Positions 58,080 to 64,000 of a stretch of 64,000 nt of DNA are shown one piece after another. Positions within the stretch are counted from its first letter, which is position 1; the number at the start of each line of letters is the position of its first letter. The notes under the pieces are model-generated. The model had not been told where the DNA came from and ran no database searches. It saw nothing but the letters and a program-made list of their open reading frames with translations. A program made the position numbers and the translations under genes. The stretch comes from Apostichopus japonicus. Taxonomy: Eukaryota > Echinodermata > Holothuroidea > Aspidochirotida > Stichopodidae. The stretch spans positions 22,098,398-22,162,397 of the forward strand of contig NC_092577.1 of assembly GCF_037975245.1 (NCBI RefSeq), read 5' to 3'.

Positions 58080-60343
58080 CATCCAATGAGAGCTCCATAT
58101 CATCCAGAGCCTGATTTGGCTGGGGCATGTTTCCCTTCTCCATGGCAAACAGTATTTTGGCTACTTTAGTCATCTGAAGGGTGTCCTCTGGTAATCTATA
58201 GTACTCCCTGTGAACTCTGATATCATGGCCAAGAAAGTTTGCCAATATGTCCATCTCATTTCTTTTGAGGCAAAAGAGTTGTGACACTGTCCCAATTTGC
58301 TTCCTTAGTTTTGTTGATGTCAATGCTGAGGGGTTCTTGGCGCCACACTGAGCTGCAAGTTTCCTTAAGCAATCATGTCCTCGCAAGGAAGCTAACGAGT
58401 CAACGTTTGGTTGGGCAAACAAGTACACATTTTCCTTGCTCACACCTACAGCCTCTCTGGTTTTCACAAGAATATCCACACATTGCCCTGTTTCTAGTGT
58501 AAAGAGTACTGGTACTTTCCGCCCCCGTTTTCCTCGAACTTCAACTCTTTTCAATCGTTCACACAGATTTTTCTCCCACTTGGAAAGCCCATCAAAGATG
58601 TCAGTGTTGACGTGTCTTTCGATGTGTTGGTAGTCACTAAGAGACATTCGCTCTGCCTCTCCACTTCTCCTTCGGTTGAATAAGATCACTTTTGCAAGGG
58701 TTGCTTCAGCTAATTGATACCATGCTAATCTGTCTGGAGATTGCTGCATTCGTTGTGATGCATCTGCCATAATAGAGGATAGGTGGCGATGTAGCAAACA
58801 GACGTCATCAGTCAATGGTAGTATTGTTGGTTTGTTAAATTTGTTCCTGTAGAGAGTTGTCAGAGCATGTGAGGACACATTGTTAGCCCATTCCAGACAA
58901 CACAGATCGTGGAATCTTTCTGCACGTTCCTTCATGGCATTGTCAGCCAATTTTATGCCATTCGATCTACATATCTCTGCACATCTCTTTAGAGAATGAC
59001 CAAGTTTCAATGCCAAAGAAGGTGTTTGGTATTGTCGCTTTGCACCATCATATCCAGCACACTGTCGAACACTTCGGACTACATTGTCATACTGCTGGGG
59101 AGAAATGCATTCTTCCAGGCAGGAGATGTCAGGATGTGCTACTTGCATGACTTTGAGGAACCTTCCAAGTTCTCTCATCTTCTGACTGATATACTGACGG
59201 GATTCAGTGGCAGCTTTTTCATGAAGCTTTTGCCCAATGGTAAGGATAAGACGGTCGTTTCTACAAATGAGACTGATATCATCATTTACCATGGTACCTA
59301 GAATCTGCCGAAAAGAATCTTCAACTGGCATTGCAACAGGCAAGAGAAGAGCACATCTAGACTGGTGCCTAGTTCCCCTTTTCCTCTTCTTTACTTGTGC
59401 AGCACAGTTTTTGACATGTTTCCACATTTTAGATTTCATATAGTACCCAAAGCACTGATCACATGGAATGTAGGTATCTGATGGCACATTATACTGTGGT
59501 CGCTTGCTTGGTATCAGATAACCTCTTTGCTCTCGAATAACTTCTATATTGTGGGCGTGATTTCCTTTATTTCGAAGTAGATTTAGCAAATTCTTTCTTT
59601 GTTTTGACTTCTTATCAAATGACATGACTTCTTGTACGTCCTTCTCACTACCATGATTGGAGAAGAGATGTCTGGGCAGTTTGGCATATGATTCCATACA
59701 ATACGGACAGTAGTGTCTTTTGTCCCATTTCCTTTGACCGCTAGTATTATTAGTAGTTGACACTCTTGCCCCATGGCACCTTGCAGAATGCTTCTTTGAT
59801 TTTCTCTTTTGTGAGGCTGAAACAGAAGATGAAACAATTGATTCTTGAATGTGGAATGGTTGCGCTTCAGCTGTTGTGGGTTCTTCTTCACATGCAGATT
59901 CACTGCTCCTTTCAGATCCACTTTCATGAAAACTGCTAACACTTTCATTGCTGTTGTGTCCCCAGTCTTCATCACTGCTGTTGTCTGAATCACCTTCAGG
60001 CAAGCCACTGTTATATGTCTCACACAGACGATTTGGAAGTCTTTCCTCATCAACAATCTTTATTCCTCCTCCCGTGTGACAGTTGTTGGGGTCTCTGTCA
60101 TCATCGCAGCTGTCTTCTGAATCACTTTCATCACATTCAGGCAAGCCACTGTTCTTAAAAAAACGCAGAGGATAGGGAACTTTTCTTGTACTCTTTGAAT
60201 TACCCTGAAGAGCGGCACCATGTTTTATGACATTTGTTTTGTCACTGCTGTTTGATGTTAGCCCTCTTTCCTGGTGACAGATTTCAGGCAAGCCACTGTT
60301 ATCTGTGCTATACAGTGTATTTGTTGTGTTTTCTCCTTTCCTT
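58080..60343 (-). CDS. Tyrosine-recombinase-like protein, zinc fingers and catalytic core
   Basis: Large intact exon ending at donor GATG|GTAAGCC. Order: acidic repeats (SGLPECDESDSEDSCDDD); a C2H2-like finger CPYCMESYAKLPRHLFSNH; a second Cys/His motif CDQCFGYYMKSKMWKHVKNC; an alpha-helical core-binding-like region; then a tyrosine-recombinase fold. Recognisable active-site elements are Arg in FNRRRSGEAERM, a lysine region VRGKRGRKVPVLFT, STKLRKQIGTV in the second-Arg position (the usual His is absent), LGHDIRVHREYYRLPED with His and the nucleophile Tyr. This family recurs in many fish and invertebrate genomes, usually unnamed. It may be a mobile-element recombinase or a domesticated one; the sequence alone does not decide. 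The frame joins 61561 in phase when the inserted element is removed. Confidence 0.75.
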
Positions 60344-61560
60344 CATGGGCGGCGATCCGTACTTCCGAGTGGGGGGGGGGGGGGGATATGACCTTGTTGA
60401 CTATCTAAGCGTAGCGCCACCATGAGTTGGCGCGAAGCGTACAAGAAAATTTGGGGATTTACAAACCCTCTAGATGGCCGGAAACGGCACTTGCCGAGGT
60501 TTCCAAGCGGCATATACCCAACTTTATAATAGGGATTTCATGTCCGAAATATCTCATAATCAGGATCCAAAATACTTTTTTTTAATTTCGGGTGTTATTT
60601 TGGGAAAATTGCCCCTGTCAATCTTGTTTCAGGCGCTACGTTAGAATGTTCGAGAGCTCTTTATATTATTCGATGAAGAAAATGGCCTCATGCAGGCTAT
60701 TATATAGGCCTATACACATGCAATACACAATTACACATAGTTACATTCCTAGGTACCGATTGCTAGGGCATCCAGGTGAAACGTACGTGTATTAACAGGG
60801 GCGTCGGAAGCTATTTGGGATTGGTATGGAAGATCAGAGTGTGGCCATCTACCATAATTATCGGGGGGGTGGGGGACGTTTGGAAGGTCAAACTACGCTA
60901 CGCGCCACCATTGGTTGGCGCGTAGCGTAATGGAGAAAATTTTGAAAAAATGCCTCCCAGATTGCAGGAAATGGCACTTCCCGAGCTTTTCTTCTGTGCA
61001 TTCTCCCTTGTCTGTTTTTGTACCCGATTAATCTTCTGAAACACATTTTGAAGTATGTTTTCATTTTGGTTCTTTATTTTTTGCCTTTTTTTTCTTCTTA
61101 GTGCTACTTTTTTCTCCTTTTTTTTTGCGCCGTGAATATTGGTCCGGCGAACCCTAATTAAGCATTACCCTGGTAACATGAGATTCTCAGCTGTTCGAGG
61201 GAACATGTACGTGTGTAGGCCTACTATAGGGCCTATATGAATACTATGAGGGTGCATATATGTACTATATCAATACCGTGGGCGCAATAATACATTTTGT
61301 TGTTATAGGGCCAATGAAGCCTACAGTCAACTATTCTTGCTTTATAAAGACGGTTTATTTGAAAAGATCGCACTGCGTTTATGGTATAGGCGAGAAATGA
61401 AGCTAAAAAGAGCCGTACATTCACGATGATGCATAAATGAAGGCATGAAAATATTCTTATTCCTGGCATTTGGTGGGGGGGATATGGTGTATTACATCCC
61501 CTCCACCCATTTTCATGGGGGGGATATATCCCCCCATCCCCCCCAGGATCGCCGCCCATG
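60344..61560. mobile_element. hAT-like non-autonomous element inside coding sequence
   Basis: 1,217 bp with inverted ends CATGGGCGGCGATCC (left) and GGATCGCCGCCCATG (right). A perfect 8-bp target-site duplication CTTTCCTT lies at 60336-60343 and 61561-61568. Eight-bp duplications fit the hAT superfamily. It contains two hairpin-bearing blocks (60409-60440, and 60893-60930 with perfect 14-bp arms TACGCTACGCGCCA) and no transposase. It splits the reading frame of the tyrosine-recombinase-like gene. Confidence 0.85.
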
Positions 61561-63212
61561 CTTTCCTTACATTACCAAGTTGAGCTGATTTTCTGATCTT
61601 TGTTGTGTCAGTCTGGCTGGTTAAAACCCTTTTTTCTCTTTCCTTGTGATAGCTGTCTTCATCACTGCTGTTGTCTGAATCACCTTCAGGCAAGCCACTG
61701 TTATATGTCTCACACAGACGATTTGGAAGTCTTTCCTCATCAACAATCTTTATTCCTCCTCCCGTGTGACAGTTGTTGGGGTCTCTGTCATCATCGCAGC
61801 TGTCTTCTGAATCACTTTCATCACATTCAGGCAAGCCACTGTTCTTAATAAAACGCAGAGGATAGGGAACTTTTCTTGTACTCTTTGAATTACCCTGAAG
61901 AGCGGCACCATGTTTTATGACATTTGTTTTGTCACTGCTGTTTGATGTTAGAACTCTTTCCTGGTGACAGATTTCAGGTTCCCAGTCTTCATCCCTGCTG
62001 TTGTTCTCGGAATCACTTTCATCAACTTCGGGCAAGCCACTGTTATCTGTGCTACACAGTGTATTTGTTGTGTTTTCTCCTTTCCTTACATTACCAAGTC
62101 GAGCTGATTTTCTGATCTTTGTTGTGTCAGTCTGGCTGGTTAAAACCCTTTTTTCTCTTTCCTTGTGATAGCTGTCTTCATCACTGCTGTTGTCTGAATC
62201 ACCTCCATCACCGGGCAGGTAACCGTTATCCATGCTATGTAGAGTATTGGGAATTCTCTTCTCATTCCTTGCATTACTAAGATGAGCTGATTTTACGATC
62301 TTTGTTGTGTCAGTCTGGCCTGATGAAAACTATTCCTCTTTCCTTGTGACAGATGTTGGGGTCCCGGTTTTTGACCAAGCTGTTGTCTGATTCAACTTCA
62401 GGCAATCCACTGCTATCAATCCCAAGTAGGGTATCGGGAACCCTCATCTCATTCCTTGAAGTACTGTGAAGAACTGGATATCCAATGTTTGTTGTGTCAG
62501 TGGTGTCTGTGCTGCTGGATGAAATATTAACCCCTCTTTCATTATGACATATGTTGAAATCATGTTCTTTGTCATTGCTCCTCTTATCTGAAGCACTATC
62601 ATTTTGTCCAGCCGACTTATCACTATTCATCTCATGTAGATTTCTTTGAACTTTGCTTTCATATGTTGGCTTATCAGTTATACATGTAACTCCCACTTCA
62701 CAATCATTAGTAGAACAATTCAGCCTATTTCCATCACTTTGGTTAGGGTTTGTTTCACGCACCTTTGTTGCTGTAGTTTGTTGAGTTGAAGAACCATCAT
62801 CTCCCATTGTGGATTTACTTCTGTTAATTCCACATTGACTATTGGGAACAATTTCCTTATTTGTGGGCCTAACCTCATAAGTTGTTTTGTTCAAATTTGT
62901 TGCTTCGCTGCATCTGGTAGGATACTTCAATCCTCCTGCAATCTTCTGCACTTTAGCACTTGATTTTCTATTGAAGCTCCTGTGGTCTCCATCTCTGCCA
63001 TCTCCTTCAAGCATATGTCTCTCTCCATCTAGATTTGCTGCAGTGCAATTACACTTCAATTGTTCACTTAAATCATCTATTACTTTGGTAATCGTGTCTA
63101 TGTACACATCCATTGATGCAGCCTCATCATCATGTACGATGCTGTGGGATACTCCTCCCTCAGCTCTTTGGACTCTGCTGGCTTCAGTGTGTTCCATATG
63201 GAGCATCTTCAA
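61561..63212 (-). CDS. N-terminal repeat-rich part of tyrosine-recombinase-like gene
   Basis: Starts at an ATG at 63212 (MKMLHMEHTEASRV). The first about 300 residues are Ser/Asn/Thr-rich with no domain. A series of acidic repeats follows, each beginning SGLPE and containing SDNSSDED- or SDSEDS-like runs and often a C-H-ER motif (for example ICHKERG, ICHQERV). A frame change near 62334, where one fewer T in a T4 run restores the frame, links the first part to 62333-61561. The last about 600 bp nearly duplicate 59950-60343, so the exon contains a coding tandem duplication. The hAT-like element at 61560 separates it from the catalytic core. Confidence 0.65.
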
Positions 63213-64000
63213 TAGAATAGGAAATAGAAAAATATGACTGAAATTAATTTAACTCATAAAAGTTCTATTAGCAAAACCACTTTCTTTTTCCTACACCTGG
63301 AGGTTGAGTAGCAAGTGCATTGACATGCACATATTTATGGAATTTCTCCAGTATCAATAATGAATTTTTATCAGAGCTATACCTAGGCTTCTACTTACAG
63401 CTCACTGTCAAACTGGCAGTGTTTTTTACTGGTAACTACTGCTCTTTTGAGAATCAGTTCACATTCCCCTTAAGCACTACTCAAATACACAACAACTGCA
63501 CTGGGAAAAACTAAAAATATTGAACCATATTGCATCTATCGGCTTAATTTCCAAAAGAAATTCCCCTCCCCTTAGACCCATCCGTCAGGTTCAAGTCACT
63601 CCTATATTCAGATATACACAACTAGCACTGGTACATTTCCCTAAAATTGTGCACAATGTTCCATCCATCCAGCTACATATTATGAAAGGGAAGGGAAAGC
63701 CATGCCTCCTGCAGAAACCTCACCCAGATTCACTGATTTGTTCAGACACTAGGTTTAAAACTACAGCAGCAATGCTCATGAATCTTCATAACCTTTGTAA
63801 GTAATGTCTTGAGGGTTTAGGCTAATGTCTTAAACAATGCCAATATACTGCCAATATTTTAGATGAAGCTAAGCTGTCCTTTTCTTGAGCAAGTTATATG
63901 CTATTAAGCAAGCATGAGTCTTTGGGTGAGTAACAGTAAATGTTAAAGGTCTTTAGTAGGTGGCCAATCCTTAATCCTATGCTGCCAACTGTATGTTTGT
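63213..64000. other. Upstream region of the tyrosine-recombinase-like gene
   Basis: No exon or recognisable promoter motif found. A further 5' exon or the promoter may lie here or beyond the window. Confidence 0.35.

Overview
The window is intron-rich, AT-leaning eukaryotic DNA packed with nested transposable elements. Zinc-knuckle/APE-type LINEs, Mutator-like, EnSpm-type, Kolobok-type and hAT-like DNA transposons occur beside HECT, BEN and tyrosine-recombinase gene families typical of marine invertebrates. An echinoderm, possibly a sea cucumber, is my best guess; nothing in the sequence proves the species. No rRNA, tRNA or CRISPR was recognised.

Layout. 0-14.3 kb: a minus-strand EnSpm-type gene (Tnp2 plus DUF4218-like regions) broken by four insertions: the end of a tandem-repeat-TIR element (1-240), a LINE 3' fragment (486-726), a full-length LINE with a 16-bp target-site duplication (1884-6901) and a CACTG-ended DNA transposon (8746-12427). 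15.3-35.5 kb: a plus-strand BEN-like gene whose fourth coding exon is separated from the third by 16.4 kb. That intron holds one LINE (17468-17935 plus 28945-33439), itself split by an 11-kb Mutator-like element (17936-28944). The element's ends are 16-bp minisatellites in inverted orientation, and it encodes a decayed MULE transposase. 37-45.5 kb: a plus-strand HECT E3 ligase gene with a duplicated small exon and a Kolobok-type element (TTAA duplication, THAP and P2X7-like remnants) between the two exon copies.

46.8-48.6 kb: a satellite with 399-bp units rich in AGGTCA half-sites in nuclear-receptor-like direct repeats. 49.7-52.4 kb: nested short DNA elements. 52.4-55.2 kb: no gene seen. 55.2-63.2 kb: a minus-strand gene for a repeat-rich acidic, zinc-finger, tyrosine-recombinase-like protein with a Myb/SANT-like last exon. 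Its coding sequence is interrupted by a 1.2-kb hAT-like element with an 8-bp target-site duplication.

The genes do not form a pathway. The strongest story is structural: layered insertions that can be ordered in time, led by a Foldback-like MULE. Several apparent frameshifts lie at mononucleotide runs, so some 'broken' genes may reflect consensus errors.
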